The translations under genes and the position numbers were made by a program. Below are positions 28,314-37,214 of a stretch of 50,529 bases of DNA, in pieces. Positions within the stretch are counted from its first letter, which is position 1, and every line of letters starts with the position of its first letter. The notes below the pieces were generated by a model. It was not told the origin of the DNA. It did not search any database and saw only the letters and a list, made by a program, of their open reading frames with translations. The stretch covers positions 1 through 50,529 of the forward strand of contig JAFGIB010000433.1 of the NCBI GenBank assembly GCA_016929805.1. Direction: 5' to 3'. This DNA comes from Deltaproteobacteria bacterium (GTDB lineage Bacteria > Myxococcota_A > Polyangia > Polyangiales > JAFGIB01).

Positions 28314-28507
28314 TCCAATTTCGTACGTTTCAGTAAAAAAACGCTTGCTTTTATCTTTATTATTGAGGTACAAGGCCGGCCGATGTGTAGAGGAATCGGA
28401 AGGGTTTTTTGAAAATAAATAAAAAAAAATTGCATTAGTTGACTTTTTAAAGAAAACTAACGTTCAATAACTCGATTGCGGAATCGATTAAACTTTTTTT
28501 GAAAAAG

Positions 28508-28524
28508 CTCGTATATATTACGAG
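28508..28524. promoter_or_regulatory. Palindrome in the leader of the Gly-rich lipoprotein gene
   Basis: CTCGTA and TACGAG form a perfect 6-bp inverted repeat around TATAT. It is 39 bases before the ATG at 28563, in an AT-rich upstream region with a TTGACT hexamer at 28439-28444. It could be an operator or part of a promoter; no spacing-correct -35/-10 pair was found. Confidence 0.3.
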
Positions 28525-28562
28525 TACCTTTTCTTGTTCGAGAATAATAAACGGAGGATAGA

Positions 28563-28919
28563 ATGAAAGAGCTTAGCCGCAGATTACTTTGGTTATGTAT
28601 AGCGATTCTTGCTTCAGTTGCCCTAACCATGACCGTCGTCGGATGTGGTTGTGACGACGACGAAGAAGAACCGGATGAAGCAGGTGTGGATGTTGGAACG
28701 GCCGGAACCGGTGGCGACGGTGGAACCGGCGGAACCGGTGGCGGTGGGACTGGTGGCGATGGCGGTTCGGGTGGAATTGATGGAGGATCCGGAGACGGCG
28801 GTGGTGGAACCGGTGGAACCGGTGGAACCGGCGGAACCGGCGGAACCGGCGGAACTGGTGGTGACGCACAGGTAGACGCAGAAGACGATACTGGCATTGA
28901 CGACGACGCAGGAAACTAA
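28563..28919 (+). CDS. Small Gly/Thr-rich acidic lipoprotein
   Basis: The 118-residue protein has a basic start (MKELSRR), a hydrophobic segment and a lipobox VVGC with Cys28, so it should be exported and lipid-modified. The mature part begins with an acidic run (DDDEEEPDE). It continues with about 60 residues of Gly-Gly-Thr repeats encoded by GGTGGAACC-like 9-base units, and ends with another acidic stretch. A strong GGAGGA ribosome site lies 4 bases before the ATG, and a terminator follows, suggesting a well-expressed single gene. Gly-Thr-rich lipoproteins of this type are common in myxobacterial genomes; their function is not known. The repeat tract may vary in length between strains. Confidence 0.8.
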   Translation: MKELSRRLLWLCIAILASVALTMTVVGCGCDDDEEEPDEAGVDVGTAGTGGDGGTGGTGGGGTGGDGGSGGIDGGSGDGGGGTGGTGGTGGTGGTGGTGGDAQVDAEDDTGIDDDAGN

Positions 28920-28969
28920 AAAGTCCACCTTCTCTCGCTGCTCTCGCTGATTTAACAAAAACAAGCTCA

Positions 28970-29000
28970 ATCCGCCCCGTGTCTAGCACACGGGGCGGAT
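28970..29000 (+). terminator. Strong hairpin after the Gly-rich lipoprotein gene
   Basis: ATCCGCCCCGTGT pairs perfectly over 13 bases with its reverse complement at 28988-29000, leaving a 5-base loop. It lies 50 bases after the stop. The following bases are AAATTTATTC rather than a run of T, so termination is likely but may be imperfect. Confidence 0.7.
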
Positions 29001-29150
29001 AAATTTATTCTGAGATCGCTACTTATCGGGAGGTAGAAGTCTTTGAAAGCGATAAACCGAGTTAAGAATCGCGACGGGATACAGAGGGAAGGTACGACGT
29101 CGCCGAAAAACAATATCTACAAGGAATCCTAACCGTTCGACTGAAGTGAG

Positions 29151-29293
29151 GTAGCTTCTCAAAAAGTCGTGGCGCGCAGCGGAGGATACCTGGAAGGGGG
29201 GCGTCTCGCCGGCATTTTCTCGCTGTTTTTTAGTAATTCGGCCAAGATGGCTGCGTTCCCGGGTCGTTACGCCGCCACTTTTTGAGAAGCTAC
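29151..29293. mobile_element. 143-bp inverted-repeat element with 17-bp ends
   Basis: GTAGCTTCTCAAAAAGT at 29151-29167 returns as a perfect reverse complement at 29277-29293. The similarity continues a few bases inward (CGTGGCG against GGCGGCG). There is no gene inside. The ends are unrelated to those of the CCTTAACG elements or the 1437-1612 element. The rest of 29001-29582 also contains no recognised gene. A MITE-like origin is inferred. Confidence 0.65.
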
Positions 29294-29582
29294 GAACTGA
29301 GAGGGAGCATCAAGCTTTCAAACTCTTCGCCAAACTCGCGCCGTTCTTAGACGTGGGATTATCGCCTTTCGCATCCAATGCCGGAAGAACGGGCGCTGGG
29401 CGAAAGGATCGGAAAGGTTTTTTTTATCCGGTATGGGGGTGGCGAAAATCCGACGAATGCACGGGTGACGTTCTCGAGCGGCGATAGCTCAAACGCTTCA
29501 AACGAAAGTCGAATAAGAAGAAGGTGTGGCAATAGCTCACGTTTTCTTGCATCGTTAGTCGGGCCGGCATAACGGGTCGACT

Positions 29583-31454
29583 ATGAATGCCTCGTCAAAG
29601 CGCCTCAAGCTCACCTATGTCGTAGTCGTAGCGCTCGCGATCGGCACTGGTTTGCTGTTGAGACGCCATGTTCTGACCGACATCGGTCTTGGCTCGGATG
29701 ACTATATGCAGCACGCGATGCTCGACGGCGTATACCCGGCGAAGCGCTCGGCATTTGATCTATTCAAATTCGCGGACGGCTCGGCCGAGGAGCGGCAAGA
29801 GCTGATGAATTTCGGCACCATACCGTGGTGGAATCACCCGGGATTTCGCTTGGCGATGATGCGTCCCCTGTCAAGCGCGTTGACCTATCTCGATTACGCT
29901 CTCTTTGGTAGAAATCAGGTCGCGTTTCATATCCACTCGATGCTTTGGTGGGCGCTGTTTATTGTCTCTACGGCGTTGTTATTCATCGAGCTTTTGCCGA
30001 TCCGCATCGCAATGATCGCCGTTGCGCTTTTCGCCGTAGAACAAGGACACGGATTGCCGACGCTCTGGCTAGCCAATCGCAACGCGCTTATCTCTCTTAC
30101 TTTTGGGACCGTGGGGCTTTGGTCCCATATCCGCTGGCGCCGCGGCGGCCCTCGACGGTTTTGGCTATTGAGCGTAGTCGTGTTTTCATTGGCGCTGCTC
30201 GCGGGTGAATGGGCGTTCGCGTCGTTCGCCTATCTTTTCGCGTTCGAGCTGGTCGCCGGCGAAGGACCGTTACGAAGCCGAATGAAAGCGTTAGCCTCGG
30301 CGGCGGTTCTCGCCTCGGGTTTTCTCGTCGCGCAAGGTCTCCTCGGTTACAGCGCGCTCTACTCGAATATATACGTCAATCCCATTACGGAACCTGTGGA
30401 ATACCTGATTCAAGCCTTGCAGCGCATTCCGGTCATGTTTGCGGAGATCGTCTTTGGTTTGCCGGCGCTATGGTATCAAGAGGGAACGCCGTGGCGTTCG
30501 TTTGTCCTGTCACTCGACATCTTCACCCCGGAGATATGGCGTAAACTCCCGAGCTGGCAGTTCTGGCACATCAGCATCGGCGTGGTGGCGGGGATAATCG
30601 CCTTCTTCGTTATCCGCTGGGGTCTACGCGCCGGCAAAAGCGAGCTGCGTAAGGAGCTCGGTTGGTTGCTTTTGGGCGCCTTTTTCTCGTTGCTGCCGAT
30701 GGTCGCGTCCTTTCCCGCAACCAGACTGGTACTGCCCGCCGCCATCGGCGTATCGGCTGTCTGGGCGACGGTAATTTTATACGGATACGACGTCTTGCTC
30801 TCGTCGATCAAACGCAATTCATTTCGACCATCGCTGAAGGCGATTCTGGTGCTCGCGGGCGTGGGCTACACCCAAGTCTGGCAAGCGTCGACGTACGATC
30901 TGTGGGAGGTCGGGGCCTACAGCTACTTTTACGAATCCGTGAGGCAGTGGATTTTGCAGGCGGATGTCGATCAAACCAGGGTAAAGGACCAACACATTTT
31001 TATGATCAACGGAACCGAGCACACGAACGTTTTCTTCGCGCCGTTTGTCTGGAACTACCATGGATATCGCGTTCCGCGCTCGTGCCGAATCCTGAGCGCG
31101 GCTCCCCACGCCCACGACATCGAGCGGACCGGCGAAAACGAGCTACGATACACCGTGCTCGCCGGAGTGTTGCTCGATAGTCCGATGGAACAGCTCTATC
31201 GTGTAGACAAATACCCATATGCGCTCGGCGACAGCGTCGAGCTCGATGAATTTCGCGTTACAATAACCGAACTACAAAGGGGTAAACCCTTCCGTTTTCG
31301 CTTCACCTTCAAAAAACCGCTGGAGAGCCCCTCTTACCTTTTTCTGTACTCCGCCGGTACGGGTTTGCGCCGATTCGCGCTTCCCCGGGTCGGAGAAACC
31401 TATCGCGTACGTCTAGCGGTCTTTCCGAGCCTGGTTCTACTTCAACGGCGTTAA
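29583..31454 (+). CDS. Polytopic GT-C-like glycosyltransferase candidate
   Basis: The 623-residue protein has about ten membrane spans and a soluble C-terminal part of roughly 170 residues with beta-strand character. The N-terminus follows the layout of GT-C enzymes that use lipid-linked sugars. An acidic pair in the first external loop (GSDDYMQHAML, near residue 40) is followed by RPLSSALTYLDYALFGRNQ and WLANRNALISLTFG, resembling the R-P-x-N/S-L-Y-FG and GR-x-x-L patterns of TMTC/PMT-type proteins. The assignment is from motif layout only. It lies about 100 bases before the spermidine-synthase-like membrane gene on the same strand, so the two may be an operon. Confidence 0.6.
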   Translation: MNASSKRLKLTYVVVVALAIGTGLLLRRHVLTDIGLGSDDYMQHAMLDGVYPAKRSAFDLFKFADGSAEERQELMNFGTIPWWNHPGFRLAMMRPLSSALTYLDYALFGRNQVAFHIHSMLWWALFIVSTALLFIELLPIRIAMIAVALFAVEQGHGLPTLWLANRNALISLTFGTVGLWSHIRWRRGGPRRFWLLSVVVFSLALLAGEWAFASFAYLFAFELVAGEGPLRSRMKALASAAVLASGFLVAQGLLGYSALYSNIYVNPITEPVEYLIQALQRIPVMFAEIVFGLPALWYQEGTPWRSFVLSLDIFTPEIWRKLPSWQFWHISIGVVAGIIAFFVIRWGLRAGKSELRKELGWLLLGAFFSLLPMVASFPATRLVLPAAIGVSAVWATVILYGYDVLLSSIKRNSFRPSLKAILVLAGVGYTQVWQASTYDLWEVGAYSYFYESVRQWILQADVDQTRVKDQHIFMINGTEHTNVFFAPFVWNYHGYRVPRSCRILSAAPHAHDIERTGENELRYTVLAGVLLDSPMEQLYRVDKYPYALGDSVELDEFRVTITELQRGKPFRFRFTFKKPLESPSYLFLYSAGTGLRRFALPRVGETYRVRLAVFPSLVLLQRR

Positions 31455-31557
31455 TAAGGCTTTTAACTCGAGGTCGAGTTGCGACCGGCGCCACGGAATC
31501 AACGAAAAGCTGCATTAAACAAGATATGTTACTCTATGATTCGGTCTTAAGGATCTA

Positions 31558-33984
31558 ATGATGAACCGACCGCTGATATACGCCGGAGTATTCTTCGTCC
31601 AACTTACGACATTGATGTTGGAGATTCTGCTAACTCGGATCATCAGCGTTATCGCCTGGTATCACCTCGCCTTTTTTGTGATTTCGCTCGTAATGCTGGG
31701 AATGACCGCGGGAGCGGTGTTGGTTTTCGTTTTCCCGAAACTGTTTCCTGACCAAGAGATCCCGAACAGGCTCGCGCAGTCGACGCTCGGTTTTGCCATC
31801 GCTATCCCCGTGGCGATCGGCTTTACCCTTTCGCAACCGCTTTTACCGGTCAACGATCTGATGTCTTTTTTGGCCCTCTTATGGACGGGCGGATTGCTCG
31901 CGCTGCCCTTCTTCATGGCCGGAATCGCGATCACCCTGGCATTGACTCGCGCGGGGCTTCCGCCGAGCATCGTATACGGAGTCGATTTGTGCGGCGCGGC
32001 GACGGGCTGTCTACTGATAATCCCGCTGCTCGATCTCGTCGATGCGCCGAGCGCGGCGATCCTGTGCGGCGCGCTGGCGGCTTTTTCCGCTCTGTTTTTC
32101 GCGCTCGCCGCGAGACGCGGCTTGGCCGTGCCCCTGGTCGTCGCGTTGCTGCTAACCCTGCTGGGGTCGCTCAACGCCAAGGTCACCCCCTCGCACTTGC
32201 GTCCCGCTTGGGTGAAAGGTTCACGAGAAGATACAAAGAAATTATCTTATATCGGTTGGAACACCTATTCGCGGGTGACCGTAGGGGAATCGAAAAACGA
32301 AATCCCGGCGCTCTGGGCGCCGAGTTATAAGATACCGATGGCGCTACTCAAGCCGATAGCGTGGCGCGATATTTTAATCGACGGCGCGGCGCGTACCACG
32401 ATGGCCAAGTTGGGCGACTCGCTGCAAGACCATGAGTATATCGCTTGGGATCTCACCTCTTTCGTGCATTTCTTGCGTAACTCGGGATCGGTCGCGGTAA
32501 TCGGCATCGGAGGCGGACGCGATATCCTTGAAGCGGTGCGGGTAGGACACAAACAGGTGGTCGGAATCGAAATCAACCGGCTGATAGTCGATTTACACGA
32601 AAATACGATGGCGAGCTATTCCGGAATCGCCTCGCTTCCCGGCGTAGAAATCGTCGCGGATGAGGCGCGTAGTTTTCTCAGCCGCGATAGTCGATCGTAC
32701 GACGTCATCGTGATGTCCTTGATCGATACCTGGGCGTCTACCGGCGCGGGGGCGTACTCGCTGTCGGAAAACGGGCTGTACACCCTACAAGCCTGGATGA
32801 CATTCCTCTCGCGGCTCAAACCCAAAGGGATCTTCACGGTTTCGCGCTGGTTCAATCCCGCCGCGCCGGGTGAAACCGCGCGCATGACAGCGCTGGCGAT
32901 GGAAGCTCTCTGGGCGATCGGCGTAGACCAGCCGGCCCGTAATATCATCCTGCTACAGCACCACACGCTCGCCACGCTTTTGGTATCGCGCACGCCGTAC
33001 TCTTCGAACGATCTCGCGCAAACCGAAAAGCAGGCCGAGCGACTGGGATATACCATTCTGATAGCTCCCTATCGCGCGCCCACCCATATGCTGATGTCAC
33101 AAGTCATTAACCAAGGAAGCAGCCAAGATCTGTGGAAATGGACCTCGGCACAAATATTGGACGTGACGCCGCCGACCGATGACCGTCCCTTCTTTTTCAA
33201 CATGCTCAAGCCGAGCGGCTGGCTCGCCGTTGGTCAATCGGTGGGCGCGCTCGATATGGCCTTTTTAGGAAATCTACAAGCCACGCAAACCTTGATCTAT
33301 TCGATCGCGGTCAGCCTGATTCTGACTCTCGTAACCATCGTCGCTCCGCTCTTCGCGCGGCGTCGAGACCTGCGCGGGACGCCGCGCTCGCTGCTGTTCG
33401 CCGCGAGCGCCTATTTCGCATTGATCGGGCTCGGGTTTATGTTCGTGGAAATGGCGTTGCTGTCTCGATTGAACGTGCTCATAGGACATCCGACGCTCGC
33501 GCTCGCGGTGTTGCTGGGGGGTATTATTTTATTTACCGGCGTGGGAAGCCTGCTGAGCTCATTGGTCTCGATAAAACGGACGATCATCGCCCTGCTATAC
33601 CCGCTGATTCCGGCGATCTTGTTGTCCATCACGGCTTCGTTCATGCACGAGTTGCAGGACGCGATGTCGGCGACGACCGCGGTTCGAGTCGCTATCAGCG
33701 TCGCGCTCATCGCTCCGTCGGCGCTCGGGCTCGGGCTGTGCTTTCCATTTGGATTGCGCCTGGTCGAACGAAGTGAGAGGATTTTAACGGGGGAAGGAAA
33801 AGCGGTGATTCTTGGACCCTGGCTTTGGGGTATCAACGGCGCGTTCGGCGTCTGCGCCAGCGGCCTTGCGCTTGGAACCTCGATGGTATGGGGAATTCAT
33901 ACCACGCTGACGGTAGGGACGATCTGCTACGTCGTCTTGCCGCTCGCGACCTGGCGCCTTACGCGACCGCTTAGATCTCGATAG
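31558..33984 (+). CDS. Membrane protein with a central spermidine-synthase-like domain
   Basis: The 808-residue protein has about seven membrane spans in the first 215 residues and a soluble Rossmann-type aminopropyltransferase/methyltransferase-like domain at about 225-560. At least six further spans follow. The nucleotide-binding loop VIGIGGGRDILEAVRVGHK and the acidic VVGIEIN strand end are clear. The later YDVIVMSLIDTW corresponds to the spermidine synthase catalytic region, but lacks the usual DxxDP form, so polyamine synthesis is uncertain. AAGGA precedes two adjacent ATG codons (31558 and 31561); the second has better spacing. It overlaps the convergent tsaC end by 14 bases. Confidence 0.75.
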   Translation: MMNRPLIYAGVFFVQLTTLMLEILLTRIISVIAWYHLAFFVISLVMLGMTAGAVLVFVFPKLFPDQEIPNRLAQSTLGFAIAIPVAIGFTLSQPLLPVNDLMSFLALLWTGGLLALPFFMAGIAITLALTRAGLPPSIVYGVDLCGAATGCLLIIPLLDLVDAPSAAILCGALAAFSALFFALAARRGLAVPLVVALLLTLLGSLNAKVTPSHLRPAWVKGSREDTKKLSYIGWNTYSRVTVGESKNEIPALWAPSYKIPMALLKPIAWRDILIDGAARTTMAKLGDSLQDHEYIAWDLTSFVHFLRNSGSVAVIGIGGGRDILEAVRVGHKQVVGIEINRLIVDLHENTMASYSGIASLPGVEIVADEARSFLSRDSRSYDVIVMSLIDTWASTGAGAYSLSENGLYTLQAWMTFLSRLKPKGIFTVSRWFNPAAPGETARMTALAMEALWAIGVDQPARNIILLQHHTLATLLVSRTPYSSNDLAQTEKQAERLGYTILIAPYRAPTHMLMSQVINQGSSQDLWKWTSAQILDVTPPTDDRPFFFNMLKPSGWLAVGQSVGALDMAFLGNLQATQTLIYSIAVSLILTLVTIVAPLFARRRDLRGTPRSLLFAASAYFALIGLGFMFVEMALLSRLNVLIGHPTLALAVLLGGIILFTGVGSLLSSLVSIKRTIIALLYPLIPAILLSITASFMHELQDAMSATTAVRVAISVALIAPSALGLGLCFPFGLRLVERSERILTGEGKAVILGPWLWGINGAFGVCASGLALGTSMVWGIHTTLTVGTICYVVLPLATWRLTRPLRSR

Positions 33985-34534
33985 CGCCCTGTCTTATAAT
34001 GCGTATCGTTGTTTGGGTTACGTCGACAACGGTTGACGGCGCGCCTCCGGGCGCTCGTCCGGGAACCACCGCGTCGAGCTCGGGCCCGATGGTTTCGCTC
34101 ACCTGCCGATCGGTCCAGGCAGACGGACGCGAGGCGAGATTCGCGCTAGTCGCGGTGAGCGGGCCGCCAAAGGCCTTCACCAGATCGAACGCCGGACAGG
34201 GGCCGGGAATGCGAAGGCCGATCTTTCCATCCCGAAGCAACTGAGACGGTAGACCTTCTCGCGCCCGCATCACCAGGGTGAGCGGGCCCGGCCAATGGCG
34301 TTCGGCCAAGCTAAAAGCCAAATCCGAAAAAGCGGTTACCAGAGTCGAGGCCATTTCGATCGAGGATACTAGAACCGCGATAGGATCCTGCGCGCGACGG
34401 CGCTTGATCGCAAACACGCGCGCAACGGCTCGCGGGTTTAACGCGTCCGCGAGTAGTCCAAATAGGGTTTCCGTAGGACAAGCGATAACCCCGCCGTGTC
34501 TTAGAATCGCTAAATAGGTATCGCGCTGATTCAA
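33971..34534 (-). CDS. tsaC: L-threonylcarbamoyladenylate synthase (YrdC/TsaC type)
   Basis: The 187-residue protein makes threonylcarbamoyl-AMP from threonine, bicarbonate and ATP, the first step of the universal t6A37 tRNA modification. Family features are the PTETLFGLLADA loop, AIKRRRAQDPIAVLV (the K-R-x-x-x-x-P region), LTLVMRA, IGLRIP and TATSANLAS. It is the short form without the extra Sua5 domain. It begins 6 bases after the purD stop, so the two are almost certainly co-transcribed. Its 3' end overlaps the convergent membrane-protein gene. Confidence 0.92.
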   Translation of the reverse strand: MNQRDTYLAILRHGGVIACPTETLFGLLADALNPRAVARVFAIKRRRAQDPIAVLVSSIEMASTLVTAFSDLAFSLAERHWPGPLTLVMRAREGLPSQLLRDGKIGLRIPGPCPAFDLVKAFGGPLTATSANLASRPSAWTDRQVSETIGPELDAVVPGRAPGGAPSTVVDVTQTTIRIIRQGAIEI

Positions 34535-34540
34535 GGGATC

Positions 34541-35818
34541 CTACTTGTATTCGCGTCGCGCTCGCCAAGCAATATCGCGCCGGAAATGCATACCCTCAAA
34601 CGAAATGAGCGATACGGCCGCGTACGCTTTTTCCGCCACGGCGTCGATGTCCTCGCCGCGGGCGACGACCGATAGAACGCGACCGCCCGAGGTCACGAGC
34701 GCGTCTCCCTTGGTGGTCGTACCGGCGTGATAGACGTCGACTCCCGCGAGACTCGCGGCTTGCTCGATCCCGCGGATCGCTCTGCCCTTGGGATAAGCAC
34801 CGGGGTATCCTTCGGAGGCGAGAACCACGCAAATCGCGGCCGGCGCATCCCAAGCGGGTTGACCATCAGCGAGATCTCCGCGAGCGGAGCCTAGTAATAA
34901 ATCCATCAAGTCTCCCTTCCAACGCGGGATCAGTACCTGGGTTTCGGGATCGCCGAGTCGGGCGTTGTATTCCAGTACAACGGGCTCTCCGTCAACCATC
35001 ATCAGACCGATAAAAAGGGCGCCGCGATACGTGATGCCTCTGCGCCGAAACCCCTCGAGGGTCGGCTTCACCACGCGCTCGCGAATGGTATTTTCAACTT
35101 CCGCGGTAACCACCGGGGGCGGCGAGTAGGCTCCCATACCACCGGTATTCGGTCCGCGATCGCCGTCGAAGACCTGCTTGTGGTCTTGGGAGGCGGCCAG
35201 CGGAATGAATCGCTCGCCGTCGGAAACGATATGGTAGCTTATCTCTTGTCCGACCAGCCGTTCCTCCACCACCACCTGATTGCCCGCGTCGCCGAATTCG
35301 CGCTGGCGCATTATCCTGTCTATCGCCGCGACGGCTTGTTCGGCGTTGGACGTAACGATCACCCCTTTTCCCGCGGCCAATCCATCCGCTTTTACCACCA
35401 AAGGACGCGATTTGCCGCGAATATAGAGCTCGGCCTTATCCGGATCGTCGAAGACCTCGAAGTCCGCCGTCGCTATGCCGAACTCCGCCATGAAGCGCTT
35501 GGCGAAAACCTTGGAGCCCTCGATGAGCGCTCCCGCCCTGCAAGGGCCGAAAGCCGAGATTCCCTCGGCCTGAAGCGCGTCGACGACGCCGTTGACCAAA
35601 GGCGCCTCCGGTCCGACGACCACGAAATCGACCGCGAGCGACTTCGCGGCCTTAACCACCGCCGCCACATCGTCGGCGTTGACCGCCACGGATTGAGCGA
35701 ACGACAGCGTACCCGCGTTGCCGGGAGCGCAAATCACGCCGCTGACCCGGGGCGAGCGAGAAACAGCGGCCGCAAGCACGTGCTCACGCGCGCCGCTTCC
35801 AATAATCATCACTTTCAT
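34541..35818 (-). CDS. purD: Phosphoribosylamine-glycine ligase (GAR synthetase)
   Basis: The 425-residue ATP-grasp enzyme joins glycine to phosphoribosylamine in de novo purine synthesis. Motifs include MKVMIIGSGAREHVLA at the start, VGPEAPLVNGVVDAL, VVKADGLAAGKGVIV and SQDHKQVFDGDRGPNTGGMG. ARLGDPETQVLIPR in the metal-binding region is also present. Length and ends are normal. It is the first of a tight two-gene unit with tsaC. Upstream lies a 259-base spacer containing a CCTTAACG hairpin element. Confidence 0.96.
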   Translation of the reverse strand: MKVMIIGSGAREHVLAAAVSRSPRVSGVICAPGNAGTLSFAQSVAVNADDVAAVVKAAKSLAVDFVVVGPEAPLVNGVVDALQAEGISAFGPCRAGALIEGSKVFAKRFMAEFGIATADFEVFDDPDKAELYIRGKSRPLVVKADGLAAGKGVIVTSNAEQAVAAIDRIMRQREFGDAGNQVVVEERLVGQEISYHIVSDGERFIPLAASQDHKQVFDGDRGPNTGGMGAYSPPPVVTAEVENTIRERVVKPTLEGFRRRGITYRGALFIGLMMVDGEPVVLEYNARLGDPETQVLIPRWKGDLMDLLLGSARGDLADGQPAWDAPAAICVVLASEGYPGAYPKGRAIRGIEQAASLAGVDVYHAGTTTKGDALVTSGGRVLSVVARGEDIDAVAEKAYAAVSLISFEGMHFRRDIAWRARREYK

Positions 35819-35955
35819 TTCGACCTGCCTGTCATGTGTTCGAGTAACCGAGAGCTCAAATCTATCGATTCGATCCTATCGTATCCCTGGTATTCGAAAA
35901 GGCGCTAGCCGTCAACCGACCCACCTCTCGAGGATTGCCCCGCTGCCTATTTAAG

Positions 35956-36076
35956 CCTTAACGTGGTAAAAAATCTGTCGGCGTAAAGCGCCTCGCTACG
36001 AAAAATGGCTAAGCTCTAGCTTAGGGCGTACTCGCTTCTTACGCGTTTCCGCTCGACCTTTTTTGCGACGTTAAGG
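35956..36076. mobile_element. CCTTAACG hairpin element, copy 2 (121 bp)
   Basis: This copy begins CCTTAACG and ends CGTTAAGG, with the interior AAAAAATCTGTCGGCGTAAA close to copy 1 at 1670-1859. A central self-complementary CTAAGCT/AGCTTAG marks the hairpin tip, so it is a shortened version with the long inner arms deleted. The right flank TTTA (36077-36080) contains the tgt stop codon on the minus strand. The element therefore starts immediately after tgt and may have replaced its original 3' end or terminator. Confidence 0.75.
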
Positions 36077-36077
36077 T

Positions 36078-37214
36078 TTACCTTCCGACTTCGTCTTGCT
36101 CCCGCATCCGCTTTTCGGTCTCTCGGGCAAAAGCTTGAAAACGGCCCTCCCTTATCGCCTCTCGAATCCGCCGCATCAAGTCGGCGTAGAAATATAAATT
36201 GTGCTGCGTCATCAAGCGCGCCACCAACATCTCACCGGCGATCGCCATGTGCCTGAGATAGGCGCGCGAAAAGCTCTTGCATACCGGGCAGTCGCAACGG
36301 TCGTCCAGCGGCGAAAGGTCATCTCGATTTCTCGCTTGTTTGATGTTTACCCGGCCGCTCCAGGTGAGCGCCTGTCCGTTGCGCGCGTTTCGCGTGGGCA
36401 GCACGCAGTCGAACATGTCGAGACCCGCGCCGACCGCGTGCAGTAGATCGATCGGCGTGCCCACGCCCATCAAGTAACGCGGCAGCTCAATGGGCATGCG
36501 AGGACCGATATCTGATAGAGCGCGGTACATCTCCGATATCGGCTCCCCCACGGAAAAACCACCGAGCGCGATCCCGTCAAAAGGCATCGCGGAAAGAGTC
36601 TCAAGGTGACTCAAACGAAGATCGACGAAGGTCGAGCCCTGCACGATCCCGAAGCGAGCCTGTCCCGTTTTCTTTTCATAAGCCAGACACCGCTCTGCCC
36701 ACGCGGTCGAGCGGCGAACGGCCTGTTCAACGGTCAAACGGTCCGCGGTCCCCTCGGGACATTCGTCCAACACCATCGCGATGTCCGATCCCAGCTCCGC
36801 TTGAATCTGCATCGATCTTTCAGGTGTCAGACGATGTTCCGAGCCATCGATATGAGAGCGAAAGGTCACTCCGTCCTCGTCGATCTTGCGTCTATGCGCG
36901 AAGGAAAAAACTTGAAAACCGCCGCTATCGGTCAACAGGGCGAACGGCCAGCCCATGAACGCGTGTGTGCCTCCGAGTCGCGCGATAAGCCGCGAACCGG
37001 GACGCAACATCAAATGGTAGGTATTGGCGAGAATGATCCGCGCGCCGGTCGCCGCGACTTCGTCCGGGGTTTGAGACTTAACGAATGCCTGTGTGCCGAC
37101 GGGCATGAAAACCGGCGTTTCGACCACGGCGCGCGGCGTTGTGAGCCTTCCGCAACGCGCCGGGCCGTCTTGCGCGACCACCTCGAACTCGAAACCGTCG
37201 GTAGGAAGTTTCAT
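36078..37214 (-). CDS. tgt: tRNA-guanine transglycosylase
   Basis: The 378-residue TIM-barrel enzyme exchanges guanine-34 of target tRNAs for preQ1 in queuosine synthesis. Asp96 in TDSGGFQVFS is the general base, and Asp269 in FDCVLPTRNAR is the expected nucleophile. Zinc ligands are Cys307, Cys309, Cys312 and His338. The ATG overlaps the queA stop by 4 bases (ATGA), indicating coupling. The TAA stop lies in the TTTA flank of the adjacent hairpin element. Confidence 0.96.
   Translation of the reverse strand: MKLPTDGFEFEVVAQDGPARCGRLTTPRAVVETPVFMPVGTQAFVKSQTPDEVAATGARIILANTYHLMLRPGSRLIARLGGTHAFMGWPFALLTDSGGFQVFSFAHRRKIDEDGVTFRSHIDGSEHRLTPERSMQIQAELGSDIAMVLDECPEGTADRLTVEQAVRRSTAWAERCLAYEKKTGQARFGIVQGSTFVDLRLSHLETLSAMPFDGIALGGFSVGEPISEMYRALSDIGPRMPIELPRYLMGVGTPIDLLHAVGAGLDMFDCVLPTRNARNGQALTWSGRVNIKQARNRDDLSPLDDRCDCPVCKSFSRAYLRHMAIAGEMLVARLMTQHNLYFYADLMRRIREAIREGRFQAFARETEKRMREQDEVGR

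Noticed and set aside
29378..29572. 64-codon plus-strand frame before the GT-C-like gene
   Set aside because: No homology recognised and no ribosome site; it may be decayed sequence.
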